Counted from the first letter of the stretch, positions 17,942-28,500 are shown. The stretch: 64,000 nt of DNA from Hansschlegelia quercus (GCF_004310425.1 NZ_SIUB01000003.1:186001-250000); one strand, 5' to 3'. Notes: generated by a model from the letters alone, not told the origin. A program made the numbers and translations.

Positions 17942-18017
17942 GGGCCCGAGCTTTACGCGATTCGGGCGCTGCGGCCCTTTCGCGGGGGCCTTCGCCCGTG
18001 GAATGGTGCGCGCCGAG

Positions 18018-18941
18018 ATGAGCTTCACCCTTCGCCAGCTTCGCTATTTCGTCGCGGTCGCGGAGGGCGGCACCGTGTCCGGCGCCGCGCAGGAGCTCAG
18101 CGTTTCACAGTCCGCGATGACGGAGGCGATCAAAGCGCTCGAGGCCGATCTCGGCGTGCTGCTGTTCGAGCGGCGCCCGCGCGGACTCGTCGTCACTTAT
18201 GAGGGCCGGCAGTTCGAGCGGCACGCGCGGCGCATCCTCAGCGCTGTCGCGGACGCCAGGCACGGCCTGGCCGAACGGACTGCGGAAAGCGGCGGGGCGC
18301 TTAATTTTGGCGTGACGTCGCTGGTCGCGGGCTATGTGCTGCCGGACCTGCTGGAGCGCTATCGGCGCGCCCATCCCTCCGTCGCGCTAAGGGCGATCGA
18401 GGACGGCGGCGACTATCTCGAGCATCTGCTGATCGGCGGCGAGCTCGACGTCGCGGTCATGGAGGTCTCGCCGCGGCGCGACCACAGCGCGTTGCAGATC
18501 GAGATCGTCGAGAGTTCGTCCCATCGGCTCTGGCTGCCGATCGGTCACCCGCTCGCCGAGGCCGAAAGCGCCCCTGCCGCCGCGCTTCAGGGCGAAAAGC
18601 TCATCGCGCTGTCCGTCGACGAGTTCGAGGACGGGACGGAGCGGCTGCTGGCGGCGCTCGGCGTCCGACCGGAGATCGCATTCCGCACCCGCTCGGTCGA
18701 GGCGGTCCGCAGCCTGGTCGCAACCGGCGCAGGCGTCGCTTTGCTGCCGGATCTGTTCTACCGCCCGTGGTCGCTGGAAGGCGACCGCATCGAGAGCCGC
18801 AGGCTGATCGAGCCGCTGCCGGTCATCCAGGTCGGCGTCGCGTGGCGTCGCGGATCGACGCTGCCGCAGGCGGCGCAGGACTTTATCGCGCTCGCCCGCT
18901 TCGGGCGGGAGCAGAAGACGCGGCCGATTGCTATCGGGTGA
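18018..18941 (+). CDS. LysR-family transcriptional regulator
   Basis: A 307-residue regulator. The N-terminal helix-turn-helix (MSFTLRQLRYFVAVAEGG...AAQELSVSQSAMTEAIKALE..LGV.LFER) is canonical, followed by the dimerisation helix and a periplasmic-binding-protein-like effector domain to residue 300. It resembles CbbR/OxyR-length LysR members without special motifs. It sits immediately upstream of, and in the same direction as, the ydcSTUV-patD cluster, separated by a terminator-like repeat and about 96 nt, so it is the best candidate regulator for that cluster. ATG 18018 chosen for the family start. Confidence 0.9.
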   Translation: MSFTLRQLRYFVAVAEGGTVSGAAQELSVSQSAMTEAIKALEADLGVLLFERRPRGLVVTYEGRQFERHARRILSAVADARHGLAERTAESGGALNFGVTSLVAGYVLPDLLERYRRAHPSVALRAIEDGGDYLEHLLIGGELDVAVMEVSPRRDHSALQIEIVESSSHRLWLPIGHPLAEAESAPAAALQGEKLIALSVDEFEDGTERLLAALGVRPEIAFRTRSVEAVRSLVATGAGVALLPDLFYRPWSLEGDRIESRRLIEPLPVIQVGVAWRRGSTLPQAAQDFIALARFGREQKTRPIAIG

Positions 18942-18965
18942 GCCGATAGCAGCGTTCGGTTTTTT
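18929..18965 (+). terminator. Candidate terminator overlapping the lysR stop codon
   Basis: TGCTATCGG (18929-18937) and CCGATAGCA (18943-18951) form a 9-bp stem with a 5-nt loop that includes the lysR stop. A run of six T follows at 18960-18965, 8 nt after the stem, which is longer than ideal. Confidence 0.4.
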
Positions 18966-19037
18966 GAATTTGCGATTGCTGCTTTCGTGGCTACGCTGAC
19001 TTTATAGGCACGACATTCCCCGTTCCGGAGAGACGCC

Positions 19038-20192
19038 ATGACGCCTTCAGCATCCCGGACTACGGCGGCGCTCGCCGCGATCGCCCTTCTCGCCTCTCAG
19101 AACGCCGCTTTCGCTGCCATGACAAAGGTCGGCGCGGGTGAAGGAGAGGTCAGCATCGTCGCTTGGCCCGGCTACATCGAGCGCGGCGAGACCGACAAAG
19201 CCTATGACTGGGTCACTGGCTTCGAGAAGGAGACCGGCTGCAAGGTCAACGTGAAGACCGCCGCCACCTCCGACGAGATGGTGACCCTGATGAACCAGGG
19301 CGGCTTTGACCTCGTGACCGCTTCCGGCGACGCGTCGCTGCGCCTGGTTGCCGGCAAGAAGGTTCAGCCGATCGACACCGACCTCGTCCCGAGCTGGAAG
19401 ACGGTCGACGACCGGCTGAAGGACGCGCCGTGGCACACGGTCGGTGGGAAGCATTACGGCGTGCCGTTCCAATGGGGCCCGAACGTGCTGCTCTACAACA
19501 CGGACGTCTTCAAGGAGGCGCCGAAGAGCTGGGCGGTGGTCTTCGAGCCGCAGGACTTTCCCGACGGCAAGCCGAACAAGGGTCGCGTGCAGGCTTATGA
19601 CGGGCCGATCTACATCGCCGACGCCGCCAATTATCTGATGGCGAAAAAGCCCGAGCTTGGCATCAAGGATCCCTACGCCCTGACCGACAAGCAGTACGAG
19701 GCCGCGCTCGATCTGCTGAAGGGCCAGCGCGCGTTGGTCGCGAAATACTGGCACGACGCGGCGGTGCAGGTGGACGACTTTAAGACCGAAGGCGTCGTCG
19801 CCTCGAGCTCGTGGCCGTTCCAGGTCAACACGCTGGTCGCCGACAAGCGCAAGGTGGCGTCCACCATCCCGGAGGAGGGCGCGACCGGCTGGGCGGACAC
19901 GACCATGCTCGCGACCGACGCCAAGCACCCGAACTGCGCCTACAAATGGCTGGAGCACTCGATCTCGCCGAAGACGCAAGGCGACCTCGCGGCGTGGTTC
20001 GGCTCCGTGCCCTCCGCGCCGGCGGCGTGCAAGGGCAACGAACTGCTCGGCGCCGAGGGCTGCGCGACCAACGGCTTCGACAATTTCGAGAAGATCAAGT
20101 TCTGGCGCACGCCGACCGCGAAGTGCGGCGACAAGACCTGCGTGCCGTATTCTCGCTGGGTGTCGGACTACATCGCGGTGATGGGGAAGTAG
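19038..20192 (+). CDS. ydcS: Polyamine-type ABC transporter substrate-binding protein
   Basis: A 384-residue periplasmic protein. Residues 1-26 are a signal peptide (cleaved after AFA). The mature part has the spermidine/putrescine-binding fold: VSIVAWPGYIERG at the N-lobe start, FDLVTASGDASLRL, YGVPFQWGPNVLLYNTDV, and a C-terminal KWLEHSISP..Q segment. The gene order after it (ATPase, two permeases, aminobutyraldehyde dehydrogenase) equals E. coli ydcSTUV-patD, so it is called YdcS-like. The likely substrate is putrescine or a related amine. GGAG at 19027-19030 supports the start. Confidence 0.86.
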   Translation: MTPSASRTTAALAAIALLASQNAAFAAMTKVGAGEGEVSIVAWPGYIERGETDKAYDWVTGFEKETGCKVNVKTAATSDEMVTLMNQGGFDLVTASGDASLRLVAGKKVQPIDTDLVPSWKTVDDRLKDAPWHTVGGKHYGVPFQWGPNVLLYNTDVFKEAPKSWAVVFEPQDFPDGKPNKGRVQAYDGPIYIADAANYLMAKKPELGIKDPYALTDKQYEAALDLLKGQRALVAKYWHDAAVQVDDFKTEGVVASSSWPFQVNTLVADKRKVASTIPEEGATGWADTTMLATDAKHPNCAYKWLEHSISPKTQGDLAAWFGSVPSAPAACKGNELLGAEGCATNGFDNFEKIKFWRTPTAKCGDKTCVPYSRWVSDYIAVMGK

Positions 20193-20237
20193 GGCCAAGC
20201 CCGCGGACCGGAGCGCCGCTCGCCATCTGATTCTCGA

Positions 20238-20330
20238 GTCATTCCGGGCGCGGCGCCGGAACCCATAAGCACGCCGCTCGCCTGACGAGGCGAGGGCGGC
20301 GGAAACGGATCCCGGAGAGCTCCGGATGAC
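20238..20330. repeat. Intergenic imperfect-palindrome element
   Basis: The gap between the substrate-binding and ATPase genes is filled by an element whose outer ends GTCATTCCGG (20238-20247) and CCGGATGAC (20322-20330) are inverted with one inserted base. Inside are TTCCGG/CCGGAA arms and a CTCGCC/GGCGAG hairpin (20277-20294). This looks like a dispersed intergenic repeat of the kind common in Hyphomicrobiales; similar motifs recur at 29002-29038 and 63884-63991. Confidence 0.55.
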
Positions 20331-20376
20331 CGCGGAGTGTCCGGCGCGAGCTCGCGTCATCCACGAAAGACTGCCT

Positions 20377-21387
20377 ATGACCGCGACTCCCGCCATCTCG
20401 CTCGCACGCGTGTCGCGCCATTTCGGAGCGACGCGGGCGATGGACGAGGTCGATCTCGAGATCGCCGAGGGCGAGTTCTTTGCGATGCTCGGCCCCTCGG
20501 GCTCCGGCAAGACGACCTGCCTGCGCGTCATCGCCGGCTTCGAACGCCCGAACGCCGGCAAGGTCATGATCTTCGGCGAAGACGCGACCAACGTCCCGCC
20601 TTACCGGCGCGCGGTGAACACCGTGTTCCAGGACTACGCGCTGTTCCCGCATATGAGCGTCGGTGAGAACGTCGCCTATTCCATGATGCTGAAGAAGGTC
20701 GCGAAGGCGGAGCGCAGGAAGCGCGCGGAAGAGGCGCTGGCGCTGATGCGGCTGCCGAACTTCTTCGACCGCAAGCCAGCCGAGCTTTCAGGCGGCCAGC
20801 GCCAGCGCGTCGCGCTCGCCCGCGCCATCGTCAACCGCCCGAAGGCGCTGCTGCTCGACGAGCCGCTCGGCGCGCTCGACCTGAAGCTCCGCGAGAACAT
20901 GCAGGAGGAGCTGAAGACGCTGCAGCGCAGCCTCGGCCTCACCTTCGTGTTCGTGACCCACGACCAGAGCGAGGCGCTCTCGATGGCGGATCGCGTCGCT
21001 GTGTTCAATGACGGCAAGGTCGTCCAGGTCGGGCCGCCACAGGAGATCTACCGGCGTCCGGTCAACGCCTTCGTCGCGGACTTCGTGGGCTCGTCCAACG
21101 TGCTGCCGCCGTCTTTCGTGCAGGCCACGGCGGGCGAGGCGCGCTGGGCGAGCCTGCGGCCGGAACAGATCAGGCTCTCGGCCCCGACCGGCGCGAATGG
21201 CGCGCTGGTCGGGAAGGTGACGGCGGAAAGCTATCTCGGCGCGACCACGCGCTATGCCGTCACGCTTCCGGACGTCTCGCTTCACGCCATCATGCCGGCC
21301 GGAGCGTTCGCGACGCCGAGCGACGGGCGGGTCGCGGTCGCTTTCGACAAAAGCGCGCTGCACTTCATCGAGGGCCCGGCGGGATGA
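20377..21387 (+). CDS. ydcT: ABC transporter ATP-binding protein, polyamine type
   Basis: A 336-residue ATPase of the PotA type. Walker A (GPSGSGKT) is at 39-46, the Q-loop VFQDYALFPHMSV follows near 83-95, the LSGGQ signature is at 137-141, Walker B ends with Asp161-Glu162, and the H-loop VTHDQ is intact. The C-terminal TOBE domain (about 245-336) is typical of polyamine and iron importers. ATG 20377 fits the family start; an upstream in-frame ATG at 20326 would read through the repeat element. It overlaps the next permease by 4 nt. Confidence 0.93.
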   Translation: MTATPAISLARVSRHFGATRAMDEVDLEIAEGEFFAMLGPSGSGKTTCLRVIAGFERPNAGKVMIFGEDATNVPPYRRAVNTVFQDYALFPHMSVGENVAYSMMLKKVAKAERRKRAEEALALMRLPNFFDRKPAELSGGQRQRVALARAIVNRPKALLLDEPLGALDLKLRENMQEELKTLQRSLGLTFVFVTHDQSEALSMADRVAVFNDGKVVQVGPPQEIYRRPVNAFVADFVGSSNVLPPSFVQATAGEARWASLRPEQIRLSAPTGANGALVGKVTAESYLGATTRYAVTLPDVSLHAIMPAGAFATPSDGRVAVAFDKSALHFIEGPAG

Positions 21388-22328
21388 GCGTCGCCGAGGC
21401 CATCGCGCCCCCGCCGCGCAGCCTGACCGGGCGTTTGAGCGACGGCCTGTGGCGCGCGCCGAAGCTCGCCGTCCTGCTGCTCCTCGCCCCCGCGCTGCTC
21501 TGGCTGGCGATCGTCTATCTCGGCTCGCTCGCGACTCTCCTGCGGCAGAGCTTCTTCTCGCTCGAGGAGTTTTCCGGCCTCATCGTCGAGGACTACACGC
21601 TCGCGACCTACGCGGAGCTGTTCCAGCCGGCGAACTTCGACATCATCGTCCGCACCGTCGCCATGGCGGCCTGCGTCAGCGTCGCGAGCGCGATCGTGGG
21701 TTTCCCCATCGCCTATGTCGCGGCGCGCTACTGCCGCGGGGCGTGGAAGGCGGCGTTCTACCTCGCGGTCATGCTGCCGCTGTGGTCGAGCTACCTGGTC
21801 AAGGTCTACGCCTGGAAGCTCATGCTGGCGCGCGAGGGCATCCTCACCTGGGCCTTCGCCAAGGTCGGGCTAACGCCGGTGCTCGACTGGGCGCTCGCGC
21901 TGCCCGGGATCGGCGGCCCGTCGCTCTCGACGAGCTATATCGGGACCTTCCTGGTCTTCCTCTACATCTGGCTGCCTTACATGATCCTGCCGACGCAGGC
22001 GGCGCTGGAGCGCGTGCCGGGCGGGCTCATCGCGGCCTCGGCCGATCTCGGCGCGACACCGTGGGCGACCTTCCGCCATGTCATCCTGCCTTTAGCGATG
22101 CCGGGCGTCGTGGCCGGCTCGATCTTCACCTTCTCGCTGACGCTCGGCGACTACATCATCCCGCAGATCGTGGGCTCCGGCCGCTACTTCATCGGGCAGG
22201 CCGTCTACGTGCAGCAGGGCACGGCTGGCAACATCCCGCTCGCGGCCGCCTTCACGGTGGTGCCGATCCTCATCATGGGCGTTTACCTCGCGATCGCCCG
22301 CCGCCTTGGAGCCTTCGATGCGCTCTGA
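21384..22328 (+). CDS. ydcU: ABC transporter permease, PotB type
   Basis: A 314-residue inner-membrane permease with six predicted helices. The EAA-like cytoplasmic loop reads [26 protein letters not shown] and contacts the ATPase. The start ATG overlaps the ydcT-like stop (ATGA), and its own end overlaps the next gene by 11 nt, showing a tightly coupled operon. Confidence 0.92.
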   Translation: MSVAEAIAPPPRSLTGRLSDGLWRAPKLAVLLLLAPALLWLAIVYLGSLATLLRQSFFSLEEFSGLIVEDYTLATYAELFQPANFDIIVRTVAMAACVSVASAIVGFPIAYVAARYCRGAWKAAFYLAVMLPLWSSYLVKVYAWKLMLAREGILTWAFAKVGLTPVLDWALALPGIGGPSLSTSYIGTFLVFLYIWLPYMILPTQAALERVPGGLIAASADLGATPWATFRHVILPLAMPGVVAGSIFTFSLTLGDYIIPQIVGSGRYFIGQAVYVQQGTAGNIPLAAAFTVVPILIMGVYLAIARRLGAFDAL

Positions 22329-23124
22329 AGGGTCGCTGGCGGTGAAAATCGCGGCGGGGCTCGGCCTCGCCTTCCTGATCGCGCCGCTGCTGGTGATCGT
22401 GGCCTACGCCTTCACCACTGAAGAGCGCAGCTTCGTCTGGCCGCCGCCGGGGCTCACTCTCAAATGGTTCGGCGTGGCTTGGGAGCGAACGGACGTCTGG
22501 GCCGCGCTCACCCTCTCGCTCCGCGTCGCGGCCGTCGCCACCATCCTCGCGCTGATCCTGGGGACGCTGACCGCGATGGCGGTCGCCCGCAGCCGGTTCT
22601 TCGGGCGCGACGCGGTCTCGCTGCTGGTCATCCTGCCGATCGCGCTGCCCGGCATCATCACCGGCATCGCGCTCCGCTCCGCCTTCGCGACCTTCGAGAT
22701 CCCCTTCTCGTTTTGGACGATCGTGGTCGGCCACGCGACCTTCTGCATCGTCGTCGTCTACAACAACGCCGTCGCGCGGCTGCGGCGGATGTCCGGCTCG
22801 CTGGTCGAAGCCTCGATGGACCTCGGAGCGACCGGCTTTCAGACCTTCCGCCATATCGTCCTGCCGAATGTCGGCACGGCGCTCCTCGCCGGCGGCATGC
22901 TGGCCTTCGCGCTGTCCTTCGACGAAGTCATCGTCACGACCTTCACGGCAGGCCAGCAGCAGACCCTCCCGCTCTGGATGCTTGAGGAGCTGATCCGCCC
23001 GCGTCAGCGCCCTGTCACCAACGTGGTCGCGCTGGTCGTGATCGCCGTGACCTTCATCCCCATCCTGCTCGCCTTCTATCTCACCGGCGCGGACGAGCAG
23101 ACCGCCGCCGCCGCCGGAAAATAG
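22318..23124 (+). CDS. ydcV: ABC transporter permease, PotC type
   Basis: A 268-residue second permease with six helices and the EAA loop [29 protein letters not shown] 22318 is preferred over TTG 22306 because TTGGAG just upstream places GGAG 7 nt before the ATG. The segment [14 protein letters not shown] near the end is usual for PotC/YdcV. The dehydrogenase gene follows after 20 nt with an AAGGAG site. Confidence 0.92.
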   Translation: MRSEGSLAVKIAAGLGLAFLIAPLLVIVAYAFTTEERSFVWPPPGLTLKWFGVAWERTDVWAALTLSLRVAAVATILALILGTLTAMAVARSRFFGRDAVSLLVILPIALPGIITGIALRSAFATFEIPFSFWTIVVGHATFCIVVVYNNAVARLRRMSGSLVEASMDLGATGFQTFRHIVLPNVGTALLAGGMLAFALSFDEVIVTTFTAGQQQTLPLWMLEELIRPRQRPVTNVVALVVIAVTFIPILLAFYLTGADEQTAAAAGK

Positions 23125-23144
23125 CCCCACCAAGGAGACGTCCC

Positions 23145-24572
23145 ATGGACACCGCGATGCTGATCGGCTCCGCCTTCGAGGCCGGGACCGAGACCGAAGA
23201 GAAGGTGCTGAACCCGAAGACCGGCGCCGAGATCCTAGCGCTGCCCGAGGCCTCGCCGGCGCAGGTGGAAGCCGCCGTCGCTTCCGCCTCGACCGCCTTC
23301 AAGAGCTGGGCGCGCACGACGCCGGGCGAGCGCTCGGCTTATCTGCTCAAGATCGCCGACGCGATCGAGAAGGACGCTGAAGGCTTCGCCGCGCTGGAAT
23401 CGCTGAACTGCGGCAAGCCGATCAACGCCGTGCTGAACGACGAGATGCCGGCGATCGTCGATTGCTGGCGGTTCTTCGCCGGCGCGGTGCGCAACATGCA
23501 CGCGGCCGTCGCGGGCGAATACATGGCCGGCCACACCTCAATGATCCGCCGGGACCCGATCGGCGTCGTCGCCTCGATCGCGCCGTGGAACTACCCGCTG
23601 ATGATGATGGCGTGGAAGCTCGCGCCGGCGATCGCGGGCGGCAACACGGTGGTCTTCAAGCCGTCCGAGCAGACGCCGCTCACCGCGCTCAAGATGGCGA
23701 AGCTGCTCGCCGACATCCTCCCCGAGGGGGTCGTCAACATCATCCTCGGCCGTGGCGAGAGCGTCGGTAATGCGCTGATCAACCATCCCCGCGTCGACAT
23801 GATCTCGATCACCGGCGACGTCGCGACCGGCAAGAAGGTCCTGCAGGCGGCCTCGAAGACCGTGAAGCGCACCCATCTCGAGCTCGGCGGCAAGGCGCCC
23901 GTCATCGTGTTCGACGACGCCGATCTCGACGAGGTCGTGAACGGCCTTCGCGCCTTCTCGTTCTATAACGCCGGGCAGGATTGCACGGCCGCCTGCCGGG
24001 TCTATGCCGGCGAGAAGATCTACGACCGGCTCGTGGCGGACCTCTCCTCCGCGGCCTCCAGCCTCGTCTTCAACGATCCGGACGACTCGAAGAACGAGAT
24101 CGGCCCGCTCATCTCGGGCCGCCAGCGCGACCGGGTCGCGAGCTTCGTCGAGCGGGCGTCCGAGCTTTCACACATCGAGATCGCGGCCGGCGGCAAGAAA
24201 TCCGGCGACGGCGGCTTCTTCTACGAGCCGACGGTGATCGCCGGCGCCCGGCAGGAGGATGAGATTGTCCGCCGCGAGGTCTTTGGCCCGGTCGTCTCCG
24301 TCACGCGTTTCAGCGACCCGGAAGACGCCATCGCCTGGGCGAACGACAGCGATTACGGGCTCGCCAGCTCGGTCTGGACCAAGGACGTGGGCAAGGCGAT
24401 GACCGTCGCGTCACGGCTGCAGTACGGCTGCACCTGGATCAACACGCACTTCATGCTGGTCAGCGAGATGCCGCATGGCGGCCTAAAACAGTCCGGCTAT
24501 GGCAAGGATCTGTCGGCCTATGCGCTCGAGGACTACACGGCCGTGCGGCATGTGATGATCAAGCACGGGTAG
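23145..24572 (+). CDS. patD: Gamma-aminobutyraldehyde dehydrogenase
   Basis: A 475-residue NAD-dependent aldehyde dehydrogenase. Catalytic Asn149 (PWNYP), Glu246 (LELGGK) and Cys280 (GQDC) are all present. Position as the last gene of a ydcSTUV-like transporter operon matches E. coli patD (ydcW), which oxidises 4-aminobutanal to GABA in putrescine breakdown. The matching putrescine aminotransferase is not in the window. Betaine-aldehyde-type specificity is the main alternative. Confidence 0.88.
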   Translation: MDTAMLIGSAFEAGTETEEKVLNPKTGAEILALPEASPAQVEAAVASASTAFKSWARTTPGERSAYLLKIADAIEKDAEGFAALESLNCGKPINAVLNDEMPAIVDCWRFFAGAVRNMHAAVAGEYMAGHTSMIRRDPIGVVASIAPWNYPLMMMAWKLAPAIAGGNTVVFKPSEQTPLTALKMAKLLADILPEGVVNIILGRGESVGNALINHPRVDMISITGDVATGKKVLQAASKTVKRTHLELGGKAPVIVFDDADLDEVVNGLRAFSFYNAGQDCTAACRVYAGEKIYDRLVADLSSAASSLVFNDPDDSKNEIGPLISGRQRDRVASFVERASELSHIEIAAGGKKSGDGGFFYEPTVIAGARQEDEIVRREVFGPVVSVTRFSDPEDAIAWANDSDYGLASSVWTKDVGKAMTVASRLQYGCTWINTHFMLVSEMPHGGLKQSGYGKDLSAYALEDYTAVRHVMIKHG

Positions 24573-24590
24573 GTATCACTAGGCCCTATT

Positions 24591-24646
24591 CCGCTTGCGG
24601 GAGACGGTAAGGGTGAGGGTCCGTTTCACGGAAACTCCCTCTCCCC
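24591..24646. repeat. REP-like remnant in the patD/pnp gap
   Basis: The stretch contains GCGGGAGACGGTAAGGGTGAGGG and a mirrored ACTCCCTCTCCCC end with a GTTTC/GAAAC hairpin at its centre. The composition matches a repeat often found between genes of GC-rich proteobacteria. Only one copy is in the window, so this is tentative. Confidence 0.3.
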
Positions 24647-24653
24647 GAACGAA

Positions 24654-24679
24654 AAAAGCGCCCCGCGAGGGGCGCTTTT
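24654..24679. terminator. Bidirectional intrinsic terminator between patD and pnp
   Basis: AAAAGCGCCCC (24654-24664) and GGGGCGCTTTT (24669-24679) form a perfect 11-bp stem closed by a GCGA tetraloop. The A/T ends give a T-tract in both directions, so it can end the ydc-patD transcript (plus) and the pnp transcript (minus). Confidence 0.85.
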
Positions 24680-24704
24680 CCATTTCAGGCGAAGAACCGT
24701 TCGA

Positions 24705-26948
24705 TTACTCGGCGGCTTCCTCGCGACGCGGGCCGCGGCGACGGCGGCCGCCGCCGGCGCGCTGCTCGCTGCCGTCCTCGGCGGGCGCTTCGGCCGCAGG
24801 GGCCTCGCCGCCGGCCGCAGGCGCCGGAGCGGACGCGCCGCCCTCGAGGTCTTCGCCGGTTTCCTGGTTCACGACCTTCATCGACAAACGGGTTTTGCCG
24901 CGATCGTCGAAGCCCATGAGCTTCACCTTGACCTTGTCGCCCTCCTTGAGGACGTCCGAGACCTTGGCGACGCGCTCTGAGGAGATCTGGCTGACGTGGA
25001 CGAGGCCGTCCTTGGCGCCGAAGAAGTTCACGAAGGCGCCGAACTCGACCACCTTCACGACCGTGCCGTCATAGACCACGCCGACTTCCGGGTCGGACGC
25101 GATCGAGCGGATCCAGGCGAGCGCCGCCTTGATCGCCTTGCCGTCCGAGGAGGCGACCTTCACGGTGCCGTCGTCCTCGATGTTCACCTTGGCGCCGGTC
25201 TTCTCCACGATCTCGCGGATGACCTTGCCGCCGGTGCCGATCACTTCGCGGATCTTGTCGGTCGGGATCTTGATGACCTCGATGCGCGGCGCGTATTCGC
25301 CGAGTTCGGTGCGGCCGGCCTCGATCGCCTTGCCCATCTCGATCAGGATGCCGAGACGGCCTTCCTTGGCCTGGCCGAGAGCGACCTGCATGATCTCCTC
25401 GGTGATGCCGGCGATCTTGATGTCCATCTGGAGGGCGGTGACGCCCTCGTCCGTTCCGGCCACCTTGAAGTCCATGTCGCCGAGGTGATCCTCGTCGCCG
25501 AGGATGTCGGAGAGGACGGCGAACTTCTCGCCTTCCAGGATCAGGCCCATCGCGATGCCCGCGACCGGGCGCTTCAGCGGAACGCCCGCGTCCATCGCCG
25601 AGAGGGAGGCGCCGCAGACCGACGCCATCGAGGACGAGCCGTTCGACTCCGTGATCTCGGAGACGATGCGCAGCGTGTAGGGGAACTCGTCCGCCTTCGG
25701 CAGCATCGGGTGGATCGCGCGCCAGGCGAGCTTGCCGTGGCCGATCTCACGACGCCCGGGGGCGCCCATGCGTCCGGTCTCACCGACGGAGTAGGGCGGG
25801 AAGTTGTAGTGGAGCAGGAAGCGCTCCTTGTACGTGCCGCCAAGCGAGTCGATGAACTGCTCGTCCTCACCGGTGCCGAGCGTCGCGACCACGATCGCCT
25901 GCGTCTCGCCGCGTGTGAAGATCGCCGAGCCGTGCGTACGCGGCAGGACGCCGACTTCGGCCAGGATCGGACGCACGGTCGTGAGGTCGCGGCCGTCGAT
26001 GCGGATCTTGTCGTCGAGGATGCCCCAGCGGACGATCTTGGCCTCGAGCTCCTTGAACACGGCGCCGAGCTTCAGCGGATCGACGGGGTTATCGACGCCT
26101 TCGCCGGAGAAGGCGGCGAGCGCCTTCTTCTTGGCGGCGCCGACGGCGTCCTGACGGTCCTGCTTGCGCTTGATCTTGTAGGCGTCGCGAAGGTCGGCCT
26201 CGACCAGCTCGCGGAGCTTGGCCTCGAGCTCGGAGACGTCGGCGACCTGGTGGTCGCGGGGCTCCTTGGCGGCCTTCTCGGCGAGCTTGATGATCGCGTC
26301 GATCACCGGCTGGAAGCCCTTGTGGCCGAACATGACGGCGCCGAGCATGACTTCCTCGGAAAGCTCCTTGGCTTCCGACTCCACCATCAGCACCGCGTCC
26401 TGCGTGCCGGCGACCACGAGGTCGAGGTCGGATGTCGGCATGCGGTCGGCGACCGGGTTCAGCACGTATTCGCCGTCGATATAGCCGACGCGAGCGCCGC
26501 CGATCGGACCCATGAAGGGCACGCCGGAGAGCGTCAGCGCAGCCGAGGCGCCGATCATGCCGACGATGTCGGCGTCGTTCTCGAGGTCGTAGGAGAGGAC
26601 GGTGACGACGACCTGGGTCTCGTTCTTGTAGCCGTCGGCGAACAGCGGACGGATCGGCCGGTCGATCAGGCGCGAGGTCAGCGTGTCCTTCTCGGTCGGC
26701 CCGCGCTCACGCTTGAAGTAGCCGCCCGGGATACGGCCCGCGGCATAGTACTTCTCGGTGTAATTGACGGTCAGCGGGAAGAAGTCGATGCCGGGCTTCG
26801 GCGACTTCGCCGAGACGGCGGTGGCGAGCACGGTGGTCTCGCCGTAGGTGACGAGCACTGCGCCGTCCGCTTGGCGGGCGACGTGGCCGGTCTCGAGGGT
26901 CAGCGTGCGGCCGGCCCATTCGATGGATTCGCGGTGAATTTCGAACAT
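24705..26948 (-). CDS. pnp: Polyribonucleotide nucleotidyltransferase (PNPase)
   Basis: A 747-residue 3'-5' exoribonuclease using phosphate. Two RNase PH domains are separated by an all-helical linker; [11 protein letters not shown] marks the KH domain (about 555-615) and the S1 domain follows (about 622-692). A Gly/Ala/Glu-rich tail with an R-rich GGGRRRRG patch ends the protein. ATG 26948, with AAGGAA upstream, gives the family start [11 protein letters not shown]. It is the last gene of the rimP-to-pnp operon, separated from rpsO by 311 nt of leader. The catalytic core sequences ([27 protein letters not shown]) are complete. Confidence 0.97.
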   Translation of the reverse strand: MFEIHRESIEWAGRTLTLETGHVARQADGAVLVTYGETTVLATAVSAKSPKPGIDFFPLTVNYTEKYYAAGRIPGGYFKRERGPTEKDTLTSRLIDRPIRPLFADGYKNETQVVVTVLSYDLENDADIVGMIGASAALTLSGVPFMGPIGGARVGYIDGEYVLNPVADRMPTSDLDLVVAGTQDAVLMVESEAKELSEEVMLGAVMFGHKGFQPVIDAIIKLAEKAAKEPRDHQVADVSELEAKLRELVEADLRDAYKIKRKQDRQDAVGAAKKKALAAFSGEGVDNPVDPLKLGAVFKELEAKIVRWGILDDKIRIDGRDLTTVRPILAEVGVLPRTHGSAIFTRGETQAIVVATLGTGEDEQFIDSLGGTYKERFLLHYNFPPYSVGETGRMGAPGRREIGHGKLAWRAIHPMLPKADEFPYTLRIVSEITESNGSSSMASVCGASLSAMDAGVPLKRPVAGIAMGLILEGEKFAVLSDILGDEDHLGDMDFKVAGTDEGVTALQMDIKIAGITEEIMQVALGQAKEGRLGILIEMGKAIEAGRTELGEYAPRIEVIKIPTDKIREVIGTGGKVIREIVEKTGAKVNIEDDGTVKVASSDGKAIKAALAWIRSIASDPEVGVVYDGTVVKVVEFGAFVNFFGAKDGLVHVSQISSERVAKVSDVLKEGDKVKVKLMGFDDRGKTRLSMKVVNQETGEDLEGGASAPAPAAGGEAPAAEAPAEDGSEQRAGGGRRRRGPRREEAAE

Positions 26949-27259
26949 GCGTGTGGTTTTCCTTGCGGTCACGGGACCAGCCAAGGAAGCCGTCGGGCTT
27001 AATTGTCCGCCACGGGCAAGACGGCGCGGCGCTCGCTTTCGGTGAAGAAAGAAGCGCCCTGCGATCCTGCCCCATGACGTTCGGGCCCGATGGCGTCCCG
27101 GGTCCCTTTCGTCTGTCGTATCACGCGCCAGCGCCCCATTGCGCCGACGTCGCGTGGTCTCTTGGGCGGTTCCGGGCGGGCCCCGAAACCGTCAGCGGGC
27201 GCTTAAGGCGCGCCCGAAAAGCGAACGGCGGCCGATCGGACCGGCCGTCGAAGCGAGCG
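26949..27259 (-). other. rpsO-pnp intergenic leader, 311 nt without a gene
   Basis: No protein-coding frame of credible composition is seen on either strand. On the minus strand the RNA can form GC-rich hairpins: one at 27167-27191 (CGGTT and CGGG pairings with one mismatch) and one at 27225-27250 just after rpsO, followed by four U. E. coli pnp autoregulates through RNase III cleavage of such a leader; whether this applies here is inference. Confidence 0.5.
27225..27250 (-). terminator. Weak terminator or processing hairpin after rpsO
   Basis: On the minus strand ACGGCCGG and a CGGCCGCCGT segment can pair with a bulge, followed a few bases later by TTTT (27220-27217). It begins 9 nt after the rpsO stop codon. 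Partial read-through into pnp would be expected. Confidence 0.3.
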
Positions 27260-27529
27260 TCAGCGGCGGATGCCGAGACGCCCGATCAGGGTCTGGTAGC
27301 GGGCGACGTCCTTGCCCTTCACGTAGTCCAGCAGCGAACGGCGCTGGCTGACCATCTTCAGCAGGCCGCGGCGCGAATGGTTGTCCTTCGCGTGGGTCTT
27401 GAAGTGTTCGGTCAGGTTGGTGATGCGTTCGGTCAGAACGGCCACCTGGACTTCAGGCGATCCGGTGTCGCCTTCCTTGGTCGCGTACTGGGCGACCAGC
27501 TCTTGCTTGCGTTCAGCGGTGATCGACAT
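27260..27529 (-). CDS. rpsO: 30S ribosomal protein S15
   Basis: An 89-residue protein matching S15 over its full length: [33 protein letters not shown]...H.KD.HSRRGLL..V..RR.LLDY. It binds the central domain of 16S rRNA early in assembly. ATG 27529 follows GTGAGAC. The gene sits between truB and pnp, as in most proteobacteria. Confidence 0.98.
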   Translation of the reverse strand: MSITAERKQELVAQYATKEGDTGSPEVQVAVLTERITNLTEHFKTHAKDNHSRRGLLKMVSQRRSLLDYVKGKDVARYQTLIGRLGIRR

Positions 27530-27570
27530 CGGGGTCTCACTGTTCGATCGGTTTTCTGGACCCGACGGGC

Positions 27571-28500
27571 TCAAGGCCTGTCGAGGTTGAAGACGCGTCT
27601 GGGATGAAGTTCGCCGCGTTCGATCTCGGCGAGCGCGATCAACGCGCCGTCGGTCGTCACGGAGACCGTTCCTTGAAAGGTCGGGGCATCCCGTCCGCGC
27701 AGCAGCACCGGCTGCCCATTGAGCAGTCGGGCCGCCTCCGCCCGGTTGACGGCGAGCGCCGGGATGTCGTCCAGCGCCGTCTCGACCGGTAGGAGAGCGT
27801 CGGCCATCTCCTTATACGCACCGTCGCTCTGCCGCAAGCGTTCGAGCTCCTCGAGCGTGACGGCGTCCTCCTCGGTGAAGCCGCCAACGGCCGTGCGCCG
27901 GAGCGCCGAGATGTGGGCGCGGGTCCCGAGCGCACGACCCATGTCGCGGGCGATCGCGCGCACATAGGTGCCCTTGCCGCATTCGGTTTCGAACACCGCG
28001 CGGTCGGGGGAGGGCATGTCGACGAGGTCGAGCCGGTGGACGTCGACGACGCGCGGCTCGAGAATGACGTCCTCGCCTTCGCGCGCGAGATCGTAAGCGC
28101 GCTCGCCGTCGATCTTCAGCGCGGAGAACTTCGGCGGGATCTGCGTCACCTGTCCGCGAAAATTCGGCAGGATGGCGAGGATGTCCTCGCGCGTTGGCCG
28201 GACCTCGGAGGTCTCGACCGCCTCGCCTTCCGTGTCGTCGGTGTTGGTTTCGACGCCCCAGGTCGCCTCGAAGCGGTAGATCTTCCGGCCGTCCATCACG
28301 AAGGGCACGGTCTTGGTCGCCTCGCCGAACGCGATCGGCAGGATGCCGGAGGCGAGCGGATCGAGCGTGCCCGCGTGGCCCGCCTTCTTCGCCTGATACA
28401 GCCAGCGCGCCTTCGAGACGGCGTGGGTTGAGGTAACGCCGACCGGCTTATCGAGGATCAGCCAGCCGGAGATGTCGAGGCCTTTCTTGCGGCGGCTCAT
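27571..28500 (-). CDS. truB: tRNA pseudouridine(55) synthase
   Basis: A 309-residue enzyme making pseudouridine 55 in the T loop of tRNA. The catalytic Asp47 is in [12 protein letters not shown]; the [17 protein letters not shown] motif and the C-terminal PUA-like region are present. Its start overlaps the rbfA stop by 4 nt (ATGA). Rho-linked regulation is not visible. rpsO begins 41 nt downstream. Confidence 0.97.
   Translation of the reverse strand: MSRRKKGLDISGWLILDKPVGVTSTHAVSKARWLYQAKKAGHAGTLDPLASGILPIAFGEATKTVPFVMDGRKIYRFEATWGVETNTDDTEGEAVETSEVRPTREDILAILPNFRGQVTQIPPKFSALKIDGERAYDLAREGEDVILEPRVVDVHRLDLVDMPSPDRAVFETECGKGTYVRAIARDMGRALGTRAHISALRRTAVGGFTEEDAVTLEELERLRQSDGAYKEMADALLPVETALDDIPALAVNRAEAARLLNGQPVLLRGRDAPTFQGTVSVTTDGALIALAEIERGELHPRRVFNLDRP

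Noticed and set aside
24996-27002. A 668-codon plus-strand open frame
   Set aside because: It lies opposite pnp and shows no recognisable domain; the pnp frame is complete and conserved.
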